Positions 1 through 8,469 of a stretch of 14,061 nt of DNA are shown here, one piece after another. Made by a program: the position numbers and the translations under genes. Position 1 is the first letter of the stretch. Every line of letters begins with the position of its first letter. The notes beneath the pieces are model-generated. The model had not been told where the DNA came from. It saw nothing but the letters and a program-made list of their open reading frames with translations, and ran no database searches. Source of the stretch: RGIG6353 sp045531285 (GTDB taxonomy: Bacteria > Bacillota > Clostridia > Oscillospirales > SIG627); contig JAZSDT010000096.1 of assembly GCA_045531285.1 (NCBI GenBank), positions 1-14,061 on the forward strand, in the 5' to 3' direction.

Positions 1-47
1 TATGCAAAAAAATATATAGCCGATATAAAAAACGTACTAAAATGTTC

Positions 48-76
48 TTGAAATACTGTTAAAAATATGATAAAAT
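48..76 (+). promoter_or_regulatory. Promoter of the V-ATPase operon
   Basis: TTGAAA at 48-53 and TAAAAT at 71-76 are separated by exactly 17 bp, a near-consensus sigma-A-type promoter. It predicts a start near 83 and a leader of about 24 nt before the first gene, with AGGAG at 96-100 as ribosome binding site. No other promoter of this quality is seen upstream of the operon within the window, though only 106 bases of upstream sequence are present. Confidence 0.6.
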
Positions 77-106
77 AATAGAAAATACTGTAAAAAGGAG
101 AAATAA

Positions 107-406
107 ATGGATATCATCGAAAGCGTAAAAGCGGCAGAAGAAGCAGCCGAGGCTATAAAGAGCGAAGCAAAAGCCAAGGCGCAGAAGCTTTTGGCTGAAT
201 CTGAGAAGGCAGCACGTGAAGAAGCTCAGAAGCTTATTGCCGATGCTAAAGCCAAGGGTGAAGCTCTGAATGCCCAAGCGATGAAGCGTGCGGATGAGGC
301 AAGTGCCAAGGCGAACGTACAGCTTGAAAGCGAAAAGGAAAGCGTTATTGCAACAGCAAAGGGCAACAACAAAGCGGCTGTTGACAAAATCATATCACTT
401 GTATAA
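107..406 (+). CDS. atpH: V/A-type ATPase peripheral stalk subunit G/H
   Basis: A 99-residue protein that is almost entirely Ala/Glu/Lys-rich with heptad-like spacing, so a long single coiled coil is expected. There is no signal peptide or membrane segment. In V/A-ATPases the G/H (NtpF/AhaH) subunit pairs with subunit E to form the peripheral stator stalk that joins the V1 head to subunit I in the membrane. The assignment rests on size, coiled-coil composition and position: it is the first gene directly before subunit I, as in the Thermus order G-I-L-E-C-F-A-B-D. The ATG at 107 follows AGGAG at 96-100. The sequence itself is low in complexity, so homology alone would be weak. The gene is named atpG or ntpF in other organisms. 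Confidence 0.8.
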   Translation: MDIIESVKAAEEAAEAIKSEAKAKAQKLLAESEKAAREEAQKLIADAKAKGEALNAQAMKRADEASAKANVQLESEKESVIATAKGNNKAAVDKIISLV

Positions 407-421
407 AGAGGTAACTGCTTA

Positions 422-2287
422 ATGATAGCACCTATGAAAAAGGTGTCGATAGTTTGTATGAAGGAGGACCGAGAAAAGGTTCTCAGGGCATTACAGCATT
501 CGGCACTGATGATGATAACCGCCTCCGACACAGGTATGGCGGGCGGTGACAAGGAAAGCAGTGAACGGCAACGCAGAGTGGAGCAGCTGCTTCAGGAGCT
601 GAACAAGTATTCCAAGAAAAAAGGAATGTTTGACCAGCTTCCAGAAGTGAGCGAAAGCTCTTTTGACAGCGTTTCCGAAAAAACTGTGGAGCTTTGTAAG
701 GACACAGAGCGGCTTATCAAGGAAAGAGAGACGGTAATAGCTGAAATAAACGCTGTGAAATCGGCTCTTGACACCTTCAACGGATGGGAAAATTTAAAAA
801 CCGATATAGCCGACCTGAAAGCCACGGAGTATACCGAGGCTGTGACGGGACGTGTACCAATGGCACGTCTGTCGGAATTTGAAGAACGTATCGTCACCTT
901 GGACGCTACCTATGAAAAGGTATCCGAAGGTGAGAAAACGGCTCAGGTGCTTCTTGTATATTTCAAGGAGTGCTCAGCAGACGTACGTTCGGTTCTTCTG
1001 GACTGTGATTTTGAGGAAGTAAGATTCCCTGCCGAGTCCGGAAAAATAGCAAGCATAATTGAAGAAAAGAAGCTCTCACTTCAAGCACTTAACGAAAGGT
1101 GTGAGCAATACGTTCAGGAGCTTACTAAGGCTGCTCAGACGTCAAAGACCGACATTGAGACCCTGTTTGAGCAATACAGGGCAAGCAATGACAGAGCAGA
1201 GGTAAGACTTGATGAGACCGTGGAAACGGTATTCATTGAGGGATGGGTCAGAGACGACTGTATGAAGGCTCTTGAAAAGACGCTGGGCGAGGCTACCGAC
1301 ATATTTGATATTGAAGCCCGTGAGCCCATGGAGGATGAGGACGTACCCACCTCGCTGACAAACAACAAGGCTGTAAGTCAGTTTGAGGGTATTACGGAAA
1401 TGTTCAATCCGCCAAAATACGGAGACTACGACCCCAATGCCGTTATGGCACCTTGGTATTGGGTCATCTTCGGCATGATGATGGGTGATGCAGGCTACGG
1501 TCTTATGATGGCAGTGCTCATATTCATAGGCAAAAAGCTGCTCAAGCCCAAGGGTGGAATGGCTAAGCTCATAAACGTGCTTCTCTATTCCTCGATAACC
1601 ACCATAATATTCGGTGTTCTTTTCGGAAGCTATTTCGGTGAAGAATTCTTCCCTCCCCTGATAGGCTTTACCGCTATGGGCGATCCTATAAAAATGCTTC
1701 TGTTTACACTGATAATCGGTGTGTTTCATATCTTCACGGGTATGATTACAAAAATAGTATTGAATATTAAAAGCGGTCATCCCCTGGACGCTCTGTTTGA
1801 TCAGGTTTCGTGGATGATGATAATAGCCGGACTTGGAATGGTATTCCTTCCCCCGCTAAGCAAGGTGGGAGTGGTTATCGCCGTAATCGGTGCGCTTATC
1901 GTACTCTTCACCGCAGGACGTGCCAAAAAGGGAATCTTCGGAAAGATAACGGGAGGTCTTGGAGGTCTCTACGGAATTACAAGCTATCTCAGTGATATTC
2001 TTTCCTACTCCCGTATTCTTGCGCTTGGTCTTGCCACAGGCGTTGTAGGTATGGTAATGAACCTACTTGCCGGAATGGTACAAAACGGAGTTATAGGCTT
2101 TATTCTCTCACTTGTTATCTACATTGTGGGACACATATTCAATCTGGTACTCGGTCTGCTGTCTGCCTACGTGCATTCCTGCCGACTTCAGTACATTGAA
2201 TTCTACAGTAAGTTTTATGAGGGCGGAGGCAGTGTCTTCAGACCCTTTGGCATAAAAACAAATTATATTAATATTAAAAAAGATTAA
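422..2287 (+). CDS. atpI: V-type ATP synthase subunit I (membrane a-subunit)
   Basis: 621 residues, the usual size for bacterial NtpI/AtpI. Residues 1 to about 335 are hydrophilic, with coiled-coil arms that dock the E-G/H stalks. From W345 onwards the chain is a series of hydrophobic helices, including the family motif with D356-A-G-Y-G just after the first membrane segment. The key functional residue is visible: R531 in the motif L-S-Y-S-R-I-L-A-L-G-L-A is the conserved arginine that faces the ring carboxylate and separates the two ion half-channels. The start at 422 has AGAGGT at 407-412, 9 nt upstream. An inner Met at residue 5 is also possible, but the chosen start fits the SD. It lies 15 bp after the preceding stop and 14 bp before the ring subunit gene, in one operon. 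It acts in the cytoplasmic membrane as stator and ion channel. No truncation is seen. Confidence 0.95.
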   Translation: MIAPMKKVSIVCMKEDREKVLRALQHSALMMITASDTGMAGGDKESSERQRRVEQLLQELNKYSKKKGMFDQLPEVSESSFDSVSEKTVELCKDTERLIKERETVIAEINAVKSALDTFNGWENLKTDIADLKATEYTEAVTGRVPMARLSEFEERIVTLDATYEKVSEGEKTAQVLLVYFKECSADVRSVLLDCDFEEVRFPAESGKIASIIEEKKLSLQALNERCEQYVQELTKAAQTSKTDIETLFEQYRASNDRAEVRLDETVETVFIEGWVRDDCMKALEKTLGEATDIFDIEAREPMEDEDVPTSLTNNKAVSQFEGITEMFNPPKYGDYDPNAVMAPWYWVIFGMMMGDAGYGLMMAVLIFIGKKLLKPKGGMAKLINVLLYSSITTIIFGVLFGSYFGEEFFPPLIGFTAMGDPIKMLLFTLIIGVFHIFTGMITKIVLNIKSGHPLDALFDQVSWMMIIAGLGMVFLPPLSKVGVVIAVIGALIVLFTAGRAKKGIFGKITGGLGGLYGITSYLSDILSYSRILALGLATGVVGMVMNLLAGMVQNGVIGFILSLVIYIVGHIFNLVLGLLSAYVHSCRLQYIEFYSKFYEGGGSVFRPFGIKTNYINIKKD

Positions 2288-2301
2288 TTGGAGGAAAAAT
2301 C

Positions 2302-2778
2302 ATGTTTGAATCAGGAATCGTTATTGCAATCTTTGGAGCAACCCTTTGTGCTTTACTTGGCGGTTGCGGCTCGGCACTTGGTGTTATGTTTGCAGGTAAG
2401 GCAGCTGCCGGAGTAGTTTCGGAAAAGCCCGACCTCTTCGGTAAGATGCTCGTTCTTCAGGCGCTCCCCGGTACACAGGGTATCTACGGCTTCCTTGTTG
2501 CCATTCTCGTTATGGTATACACAGGTCTCCTCGGTGAGCCCATCGACCTTACGGTTGCACAGGGCTGGGCATTCTTCTACGCAACACTTCCCATGGGTAT
2601 TGTTGGTCTCGTTTCAGGTATTGCACAGGGTAAGACAGCGGCAGCGGCTATCCATATGACAGGTAAGCAGCCCGATGCTTCAGGTAAGGGTATCACTATG
2701 ACTGCTCTTGTTGAGACCTACGCTATCCTTGCTCTTCTTACGTCAATTCTTATGATAAACAGCATTCAGCTCGGTTAA
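2302..2778 (+). CDS. atpK: V-type ATPase rotor-ring proteolipid subunit K, probably Na+-binding
   Basis: 158 residues with four hydrophobic helices (about 5-30, 48-75, 85-112, 130-155): a duplicated c-subunit with a single ion-binding carboxylate, the V-type arrangement. The residues that coordinate Na+ in Enterococcus hirae NtpK (L61, T64, Q65, Q110, E139) have counterparts here: L55, T58 and Q59 in the L-P-G-T-Q-G motif, Q109 in S-G-I-A-Q-G-K, and E138 in L-V-E-T-Y. The first hairpin lacks a carboxylate, as expected for this type. The ring rotates against subunit I and carries ions across the membrane. A strong SD, GGAGG at 2290-2294, precedes ATG 2302. Family identity is seen directly; Na+ specificity is inferred from the conserved ligands and has not been measured. 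Confidence 0.95.
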   Translation: MFESGIVIAIFGATLCALLGGCGSALGVMFAGKAAAGVVSEKPDLFGKMLVLQALPGTQGIYGFLVAILVMVYTGLLGEPIDLTVAQGWAFFYATLPMGIVGLVSGIAQGKTAAAAIHMTGKQPDASGKGITMTALVETYAILALLTSILMINSIQLG

Positions 2779-2793
2779 TTTAGGTGAATACAG

Positions 2794-3387
2794 ATGAGTG
2801 CAGAAACAGTTACAAAAAAAATAGAGGAAAAGGCGCGCGAAGCCGCTGAGGCTATAATCGCCGAGGCAAACGAAAAGGCGGAAGCCGACAAAAAGGCTAT
2901 TCTCGACGATGCCGCTGAGCGTGCACAAAAGCTGCTTGAAGCAGCACAGCAGAATGCCGCTATTGCCGAAAAGGGCAGAGCGCAGTCCGACGCAATGAAC
3001 ATCAAGCTTGGTGTTTTGGGTACAAAACGCAATATGCTCGACCTTGCAAAAGCAGAGGCAAAAGCAAAGCTTGCAAAGATGGATGAGGCTGAATTTGTCA
3101 AGGTGTTTTCAAAATATCTTGCAGACTCCGAGCTTTCCGGAGAGTTTGTAATTATCCCCTCCCCCGCACACCGTGCACTTTGTAAGAGCACCATTTCTCA
3201 GCTTGAAAAGGCGGCAAATATCAAGCTTACACTTTCCGATAAGGATGCGGATTTCGATACGGGCTTTATGCTTTCGGCAGAAAACTACGACGTAGAATTC
3301 TCCGTTGATGCCATCCTTGAGGAAGTATTTGAAAAGAACGAAAAAGACATTGCTAATATACTCTTTCAAACAGGAGACGTCAAATGA
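2794..3387 (+). CDS. atpE: V-type ATP synthase subunit E (peripheral stalk)
   Basis: 197 residues, the usual length for subunit E. The first 110 or so residues are Ala/Glu/Lys-rich and predicted to form a long coiled coil, the half that pairs with subunit G/H. The C-terminal part (about 115-197) is a mixed globular domain that would bind the top of the A3B3 head through subunit B. It has no membrane segment and acts as part of the stator on the cytoplasmic face. ATG 2794 follows AGGTGA at 2782-2787. The stop codon TGA (3385-3387) overlaps the ATG of the next gene in an ATGA junction, so translation of the two is probably coupled. Assignment is by position, length and domain layout. Confidence 0.9.
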   Translation: MSAETVTKKIEEKAREAAEAIIAEANEKAEADKKAILDDAAERAQKLLEAAQQNAAIAEKGRAQSDAMNIKLGVLGTKRNMLDLAKAEAKAKLAKMDEAEFVKVFSKYLADSELSGEFVIIPSPAHRALCKSTISQLEKAANIKLTLSDKDADFDTGFMLSAENYDVEFSVDAILEEVFEKNEKDIANILFQTGDVK

Positions 3388-4244
3388 TGACGGGAAACGA
3401 ATTTTCAAAAAAGTCATATGAGTATGCTCTTGGTGCAATAAAGGCTTCCTCTCATCCCCCGTTGACCGAGGATGAGCTGAGAAGACTTGAAGAGGCTGAC
3501 ATAATCGATTTTCCCAGACTTCTGGACGAGTTTGGCTGGGGACGTGGAATCGAAGGAGACCTGCACAGCAGAATTCAGGGCGAGTTTGAATATGCCGTGA
3601 ATTTCATACGTGACGTTTCTCCTGACAGGTCACTGACAGACCTTTTGCTCTTTGAAGAGGATGCTCAGAACCTTAAGCTGTTTTTAAAGGGACAGCTCAT
3701 AGGACGTGACGTAACTCAGCTGGCTACCTCGGGCGGTTCCGTGCCCGTAGAAATATGGCGTGGCTCGGTGGAAGCCGGTGACTTTACGCTAATCAGCCAG
3801 GTCCTTGACAGTGAGCTTGAGGGAATAGAAAACGAAACGGACCCCTTCGTTGTAAGCTCACGTGCCGACAGAGCTGTATATCTTCACACTCTTGAGCTTG
3901 CCAAAAAGAAAAACGCGGCTCTTTACGAGATGCTTCTCAAGTACGGTGAGGCTAAAAACAGAATATCCGAAGCAAGACTTCGCCTTATGGGGCGTGATAT
4001 TGAAGCTGTCAAGGAGCTTCTTCTCCCTGTATCCTACACAAGCATTGCAGGTGACAACAGGGACGAGAGTGAAATTATAGCCGAGGCTAAGGAAACGATT
4101 GCACGTGCTATGTATGACCTGAGAAGCGGTGAGGGCTTTGCACCTATTGCCGAATACTTCTTTGCAAAGAAGAGTGAGGCTGAGACCCTTCGCAGACTCC
4201 TTACAAAATGTGAGCTTCAGGAAAAGGAGGCAGGAGTACAGTGA
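3384..4244 (+). CDS. atpC: V-type ATPase subunit C (AC39/d-like central socket)
   Basis: 286 residues, largely helical and soluble. It shows repeated family-type motifs of the AC39/subunit C fold: D-A-Q-N-L-K-x-F-L-K-G near residues 91-101 and the late E-Y-F-F-A-K-K-x-E-A-E-x-L-R-R motif near the C-terminus. Subunit C is the funnel that sits on the K ring and receives the central shaft (D and F). At 286 residues it is somewhat shorter than the roughly 320 residues usual in Thermus and Enterococcus, but both terminal motifs are present, so a real truncation is unlikely. The ATG at 3384 overlaps the atpE stop. AGGAG at 3372-3376 is the SD; a second ATG at 3387 could serve equally. It ends in GTGA overlapping atpF. 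Confidence 0.92.
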   Translation: MMTGNEFSKKSYEYALGAIKASSHPPLTEDELRRLEEADIIDFPRLLDEFGWGRGIEGDLHSRIQGEFEYAVNFIRDVSPDRSLTDLLLFEEDAQNLKLFLKGQLIGRDVTQLATSGGSVPVEIWRGSVEAGDFTLISQVLDSELEGIENETDPFVVSSRADRAVYLHTLELAKKKNAALYEMLLKYGEAKNRISEARLRLMGRDIEAVKELLLPVSYTSIAGDNRDESEIIAEAKETIARAMYDLRSGEGFAPIAEYFFAKKSEAETLRRLLTKCELQEKEAGVQ

Positions 4245-4561
4245 GCGAAAATAAAATTGCGGCTGTAGGCGACAGAGCCAGCATTATTATATTTAACACA
4301 GCCGGTATTACCACACGTGCGGCGTCCGACGTCAAGGAAGCTGAGCTGGCTGTAAGAGAGCTTGCCACCGACGGATACAAGGTTATATTCATAAGTGAAA
4401 AGTACACAGACGGTCTTGCAGACGTTATTGAAAAATACAGAGAAGCGGCGTATCCCGCAATAATCCCCATTCCCGACAGGTCGGGTACCAGAGGCGTGGG
4501 TAACCGCAAGATAATAGCCAATATGGAAAAGGCTATCGGTACTAACATCTTCGACAAATAG
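4241..4561 (+). CDS. atpF: V-type ATPase subunit F (central shaft)
   Basis: 106 residues, matching the family. It begins with the typical pattern of a short beta strand, A-A-V-G-D-R-A-S-I-I-I-F, followed by a Rossmann-like alternation of strands and helices. Subunit F binds subunit D in the central rotor shaft and modulates ATPase activity. The start is GTG at 4241, overlapping the atpC stop TGA (4242-4244). AAGGAGG at 4224-4230 supports it, and no ATG gives the right N-terminus. The stop TAG (4559-4561) shares its last base with a hairpin that opens a repeat element, and atpA begins 118 bp later. This is the only loose junction in the operon. Confidence 0.92.
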   Translation: MSENKIAAVGDRASIIIFNTAGITTRAASDVKEAELAVRELATDGYKVIFISEKYTDGLADVIEKYREAAYPAIIPIPDRSGTRGVGNRKIIANMEKAIGTNIFDK

Positions 4562-4631
4562 CGGAGAGCCTCCGCTGGCAATGCTCGCCTATCGTGATAT
4601 TGACTATATCCAATGATAACAAAACGGCGAG
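4561..4631 (+). repeat. Repeat module A, copy 1, inside the ATPase operon (no B insert)
   Basis: Starts on the last base of the atpF stop codon. Hairpin GCGGAG-AGC-CTCCGC at 4561-4575 is followed by GGCAATGCTCGCCTATC, shared with the other copies. CTCGCC (4584-4589) is perfectly complementary to GGCGAG (4626-4631). The middle (about 4594-4620) differs from the other copies and can form its own stem, GATAT-TGACT-ATATC. It is the only copy between two genes of one operon. No promoter is visible inside it, so it is likely present in the atp mRNA as a structured spacer. Confidence 0.8.
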
Positions 4632-4664
4632 AAACAACAGATATTTCCCATAAAATAAGAAAGG

Positions 4665-4678
4665 TAAGGTATACCTTA
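4665..4678 (+). promoter_or_regulatory. 14-bp palindrome covering the atpA ribosome binding site
   Basis: TAAGGTATACCTTA is a perfect 14-bp palindrome ending one base before the atpA ATG. It contains the only SD-like AAGG close to the start; a second, AAAGG, lies just upstream at 4660-4664. In RNA it is too tight to form a stable hairpin with a normal loop, so a protein-binding site or chance are both possible. Confidence 0.35.
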
Positions 4679-4679
4679 A

Positions 4680-6452
4680 ATGGAAAAACAGGTAGGAACT
4701 ATATATAAGGTTGCAGGTCCTCTTATCGTTGCCACAGGTATGCGTGACGTACAGATGTACGACGTTGTACGTGTCAGTGAAAAGAAGCTTCTGGGTGAGG
4801 TAATCGAGCTCAGAGACGACCGTGCATCCATTCAGGTCTACGAGGATACCACAGGTATAGGACCGGGAGAAAACGTTTACGTAACAGGCGAGCCTCTTTC
4901 CGTAGAGCTTGCACCCGGACTTATCGAGGGTATTTTCGACGGAATCGAAAGACCTCTTGAAAAAATCAGAGATGCGGCAGGAAGCAGAATCCCCAGAGGT
5001 ATCGACCTTCCGAAGCTTGACAGAGAAAAGAAGTGGCTTTTCAAGGCAGTTGCCAAGGTAGGAGACAGAGTTTCCGGCGGCGACGTGCTTGGTGAGGTTG
5101 AGGAAACGCTGGCAGTTACCCAGAAGATAATGGTACCCCCGGAAATGTCGGGTACTGTTGAATGGGTATTTGACGGAGAGGCAACCATTACCGAAACAGT
5201 TGCAAAGATCAAGACGGACAAGGGCGAAATCAAAGAGATAGCTATGCTTCAGAAGTGGCCCGTACGTCGCAGACGTCCTTATGCCGAGAAGCTTGTTCCC
5301 AACGAGCCTATGATAACGGGACAGAGAGTAATCGACTCCCTCTTCCCCATTACAAAGGGCGGTGTTGCGGCTATCCCCGGTCCCTTCGGTTCGGGCAAGA
5401 CTGTAACACAGCACCAGATTGCAAAGTGGGCTGATGCAGACATCATCATCTACATCGGTTGCGGAGAACGCGGAAACGAAATGACCGACGTTCTTAAGGA
5501 ATTCCCCACACTGAACGACCCCAGAACAGGTCTTTCCATTATGAAAAGAACTGTTCTTATTGCAAACACATCGGATATGCCCGTTGCCGCACGTGAGGCG
5601 TCAATATACACGGGTATTACCATTGCCGAGTATTTCAGAGATATGGGCTATAAGGTAGCTATCATTGCCGACTCCACTTCACGTTGGGCAGAAGCGCTTC
5701 GTGAAATGTCGGGACGTCTTGAAGAAATGCCCGGTGAAGAGGGCTATCCCGCTTATCTTTCAACCCGTCTTGCAGAGTTCTACGAGCGTGCAGGCTCTGT
5801 TAAGTGTCTTGGCGGAAGATACGGTGCTATCACTGCCATCGGTGCGGTTTCCCCTCCCGGCGGTGACACCAGTGAACCTGTTTCACAGGCTACTCTCCGT
5901 ATTGTCAAGGTATTCTGGGGACTTAGTGCCGACCTTGCTTACAAGCGTCACTTCCCTGCTATCGACTGGCTGAAGAGCTATTCTCTTTACGAGGATTCAG
6001 CATTTAAATACTACACAGAAAATATCGACGACCAATGGGCATTACACATAAGAGAAGTAAAGGCTCTTCTTCAGGAGGAAGCCGAGCTTCAGGAAATTGT
6101 GCGTCTTATCGGATTTGATGCCCTTGGTGAAAAGGACAGAATTACCATTGAGTGTGCAAGGTCTATCCGTGAGGACTTCTTACAGCAGAACTCCTTCAGA
6201 GAGCACGACCGTTACACCTCGTCGGGCAAGCAGAGTAATATGATATCCGCTATACTCGACTGGTATCACCTGAGCCTTGCATCTCTTGGCAAGGGTGCTA
6301 CCTACAAGATGATAATGAATATGTCTGTTCTTGAGCTTATTGCCAAGATGAAATACGTGCCCGAGGAAGAATGGGCAAAGTTCTATGCTGAGCTTAACGA
6401 TAAGCTTTCAAGCGAATTTTCCGAAATAGGCGTAGGAGGTGACAGAGCTTGA
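4680..6452 (+). CDS. atpA: V-type ATP synthase catalytic subunit A
   Basis: 590 residues, the full family length. It has an N-terminal beta-barrel, the bulge domain specific to A-type catalytic subunits (about 110-195), then the nucleotide-binding domain. The Walker A loop G234-P-F-G-S-G-K240-T241 is intact. E263 lies in the G-E-R-G-N-E motif that activates the attacking water. The Walker B region leads into D-S-T-S-R-W-A-E-A-L-R-E. The C-terminal part is the usual helical domain. Three A subunits alternate with three B subunits in the V1 head and carry the catalytic sites. The ATG at 4680 gives the canonical N-terminus. The gene follows a 118-bp gap with a structured repeat, which may set its expression apart from the stalk and membrane genes. 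Its TGA overlaps the TTG start of atpB. Confidence 0.98.
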   Translation: MEKQVGTIYKVAGPLIVATGMRDVQMYDVVRVSEKKLLGEVIELRDDRASIQVYEDTTGIGPGENVYVTGEPLSVELAPGLIEGIFDGIERPLEKIRDAAGSRIPRGIDLPKLDREKKWLFKAVAKVGDRVSGGDVLGEVEETLAVTQKIMVPPEMSGTVEWVFDGEATITETVAKIKTDKGEIKEIAMLQKWPVRRRRPYAEKLVPNEPMITGQRVIDSLFPITKGGVAAIPGPFGSGKTVTQHQIAKWADADIIIYIGCGERGNEMTDVLKEFPTLNDPRTGLSIMKRTVLIANTSDMPVAAREASIYTGITIAEYFRDMGYKVAIIADSTSRWAEALREMSGRLEEMPGEEGYPAYLSTRLAEFYERAGSVKCLGGRYGAITAIGAVSPPGGDTSEPVSQATLRIVKVFWGLSADLAYKRHFPAIDWLKSYSLYEDSAFKYYTENIDDQWALHIREVKALLQEEAELQEIVRLIGFDALGEKDRITIECARSIREDFLQQNSFREHDRYTSSGKQSNMISAILDWYHLSLASLGKGATYKMIMNMSVLELIAKMKYVPEEEWAKFYAELNDKLSSEFSEIGVGGDRA

Positions 6453-7822
6453 AAAAGGAATATAAAACAATAAAAGAGGCTGTCGGACCTCTTATGATGG
6501 TTGAATGCGTTGAAAACGTAAAATACTATGAAATCGTAGAAATAAAGGAAGCAAACGGCAAATCAAGGCTGGGACGTGTTCTTGAAATAAAGGACAAGAC
6601 TGCCGTTGTTCAGCTCTTTGAAAGCTCTCAGGGACTTCAGCTTTCCAATTCAAAGGCTAAATTCCTTGGTCATCCTCTTGAGCTTGCCGTTTCAAAGGAT
6701 ATGATCGGCAGAGTATTCGACGGAATGGGCAAGCCCATTGACGGCGGTGCAGATATTGTTGCTGAAAGATACGACGACATCAACGGTGAGCCTATCAATC
6801 CTGCGGCACGTGACTACCCTGCCGAGTTCATTCAGACAGGCGTTTCCGCCATTGACGGACTTAACACTCTTGTAAGAGGACAGAAGCTCCCCATTTTCTC
6901 AGGCTCGGGTCTTCCCCACGCTAACCTTGCGGCACAGATTGCAAGACAGGCAAAGGTACGCGGCGGTGACGACAACTTTGCGGTTGTTTTTGCGGCTATC
7001 GGTATCACCTTCGAGGAAGCTCAGTTCTTTGTTGAGGACTTCAAAAAGACAGGCTCTATTGAACGTTCGGTTCTCTTTATGAACCTTGCCGACGCGCCTG
7101 CGGTTGAGCGTATTGCAACTCCCCGTATGGCTATTACCTGTGCGGAATACCTTGCCTATGAGCTTGGTATGCACGTCCTTGTTATTCTTACCGACCTTAC
7201 CAACTATGCCGAGGCTCTCCGTGAGGTTTCTGCGGCACGTAAGGAGGTTCCCGGAAGAAGAGGTTATCCCGGTTATCTTTACACCGACCTTGCAACTCTC
7301 TACGAGAGAGCGGGCCGTATCAACGGTAAGGGCGGCTCTATAACACAGATTCCCATTCTTACCATGCCCGAGGATGACAAGACACATCCCATCCCCGACC
7401 TTACAGGATATATCACAGAGGGACAGATAATTCTTTCCCGTGACCTTTACCATAAGGGTATTGAGCCTCCCATTGACGTTCTTCCCTCCCTTAGCCGTCT
7501 TAAAAACAAGGGTATCGGAAACGGCAAAACAAGAGAGGACCATGCCGACACTATGGACCAGATATTCTCAGCTTACGCAAGAGGCAAGGAAGCCAAGGAG
7601 CTTGCTGTAGTTCTTGGTGAGGCGGCTCTTTCGGAAATGGACAGAAAGTACGCCAAATTCTCGGAAGCCTTTGAAAACGAATACGTTTCACAGGGCTACA
7701 ACACAGACAGAAGCATTGAAAAGACACTTGAGATAGGCTGGAAGCTTCTTTCCATTCTTCCCAAGTCCGAGCTTAAGAGAATCAGACCTGAATATATTGA
7801 AAAATATATGCCCGAAAGCTGA
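6449..7822 (+). CDS. atpB: V-type ATP synthase regulatory subunit B
   Basis: 457 residues. It has the F1-beta-like fold but lacks a functional Walker A: the P-loop position reads F150-S-G-S-G-L-P-H157, typical of non-catalytic B subunits. R350 in L-P-S-L-S-R-L-K is the arginine finger supplied to the catalytic site of the neighbouring A subunit. The start codon is TTG at 6449-6451, overlapping the atpA stop (6450-6452). It is supported by a near-perfect AGGAGGT at 6434-6440, 8 nt upstream, and by the N-terminal pattern K-K-E-Y-K-T-I-x-E-x-x-G-P-L. No ATG offers an alternative near the N-terminus. It is part of the operon, with a 10-bp gap to atpD. Confidence 0.98.
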   Translation: MKKEYKTIKEAVGPLMMVECVENVKYYEIVEIKEANGKSRLGRVLEIKDKTAVVQLFESSQGLQLSNSKAKFLGHPLELAVSKDMIGRVFDGMGKPIDGGADIVAERYDDINGEPINPAARDYPAEFIQTGVSAIDGLNTLVRGQKLPIFSGSGLPHANLAAQIARQAKVRGGDDNFAVVFAAIGITFEEAQFFVEDFKKTGSIERSVLFMNLADAPAVERIATPRMAITCAEYLAYELGMHVLVILTDLTNYAEALREVSAARKEVPGRRGYPGYLYTDLATLYERAGRINGKGGSITQIPILTMPEDDKTHPIPDLTGYITEGQIILSRDLYHKGIEPPIDVLPSLSRLKNKGIGNGKTREDHADTMDQIFSAYARGKEAKELAVVLGEAALSEMDRKYAKFSEAFENEYVSQGYNTDRSIEKTLEIGWKLLSILPKSELKRIRPEYIEKYMPES

Positions 7823-7832
7823 GGTGGGATAG

Positions 7833-8459
7833 ATGGCAACGCGTGTAAATCCCACAAGAATGGAGCTGACACGCACTAAAAAGAGGCTGGCAACCGCTGT
7901 CAGAGGACACAAGCTTCTGAAGGACAAGCAGGACGAAATGGCTCGTCAGTTTATGTCCTATATCAGAAGAAACCGTGAGCTGAGACTTGAGGTTGAGGAG
8001 CTTCTTGCAACGGCGATGCAGAACACTGCCATTGCCGAAGCGGAGATGGGTGAGAGTGCCATCACAGAAGCACTTCTTGTTCCTACGGCATCAAACGATG
8101 CGGATTACGGCTTGAAGAATATTATGAGTATTCTCGTGCCCGATATCTCTGTAGAAAACAAGGAGGGCGGTGCTTCCATTCCCTACTCTACGGCGTTCAC
8201 CTCCGAATATCTTGACCGCGCAACCTTGGATATCCAAAAGCTTATGCCAAAGCTTCTTGAGCTTGCATCGGTTGAAAAGACCTGCGATATGCTTGCCGAT
8301 GAGCTTGAAAGAACCAGAAGGCGTGTAAACGCGCTGGAATACGTAATGATAGCCGAAATGAAGGCTAACATCAAGTTCATCACTATGAAGCTTGAGGACA
8401 ACGAGCGCGGCAACCTGACCAGACTTATGAAGGTCAAGGATATGATGAAAGAAGACTGA
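7833..8459 (+). CDS. atpD: V-type ATP synthase subunit D (central shaft)
   Basis: 208 residues, beginning with the family signature in which V-N-P-T-R is followed by L-x-x-x-K-x-R-L-x-x-A-x-x-G-H-x-L-L-K-x-K. The N- and C-terminal stretches are long amphipathic helices that form an antiparallel coiled coil, with a smaller variable middle. Subunit D is the rotor axle inside the A3B3 head, the counterpart of F1 gamma, and carries subunit F. GAGGTGGG, 6-13 nt before the ATG at 7833 and overlapping the atpB stop region, is the SD. This is the last gene of the operon. A 626-bp repeat-rich region without genes follows. Confidence 0.96.
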   Translation: MATRVNPTRMELTRTKKRLATAVRGHKLLKDKQDEMARQFMSYIRRNRELRLEVEELLATAMQNTAIAEAEMGESAITEALLVPTASNDADYGLKNIMSILVPDISVENKEGGASIPYSTAFTSEYLDRATLDIQKLMPKLLELASVEKTCDMLADELERTRRRVNALEYVMIAEMKANIKFITMKLEDNERGNLTRLMKVKDMMKED

Positions 8460-8469
8460 TTTTATACTT

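Noticed and set aside
4600..4656. Internal promoter before atpA (TTGACT at 4600, TAAAAT at 4651)
   Set aside because: The two boxes are 45 bp apart and neither has a partner at 16-18 bp.
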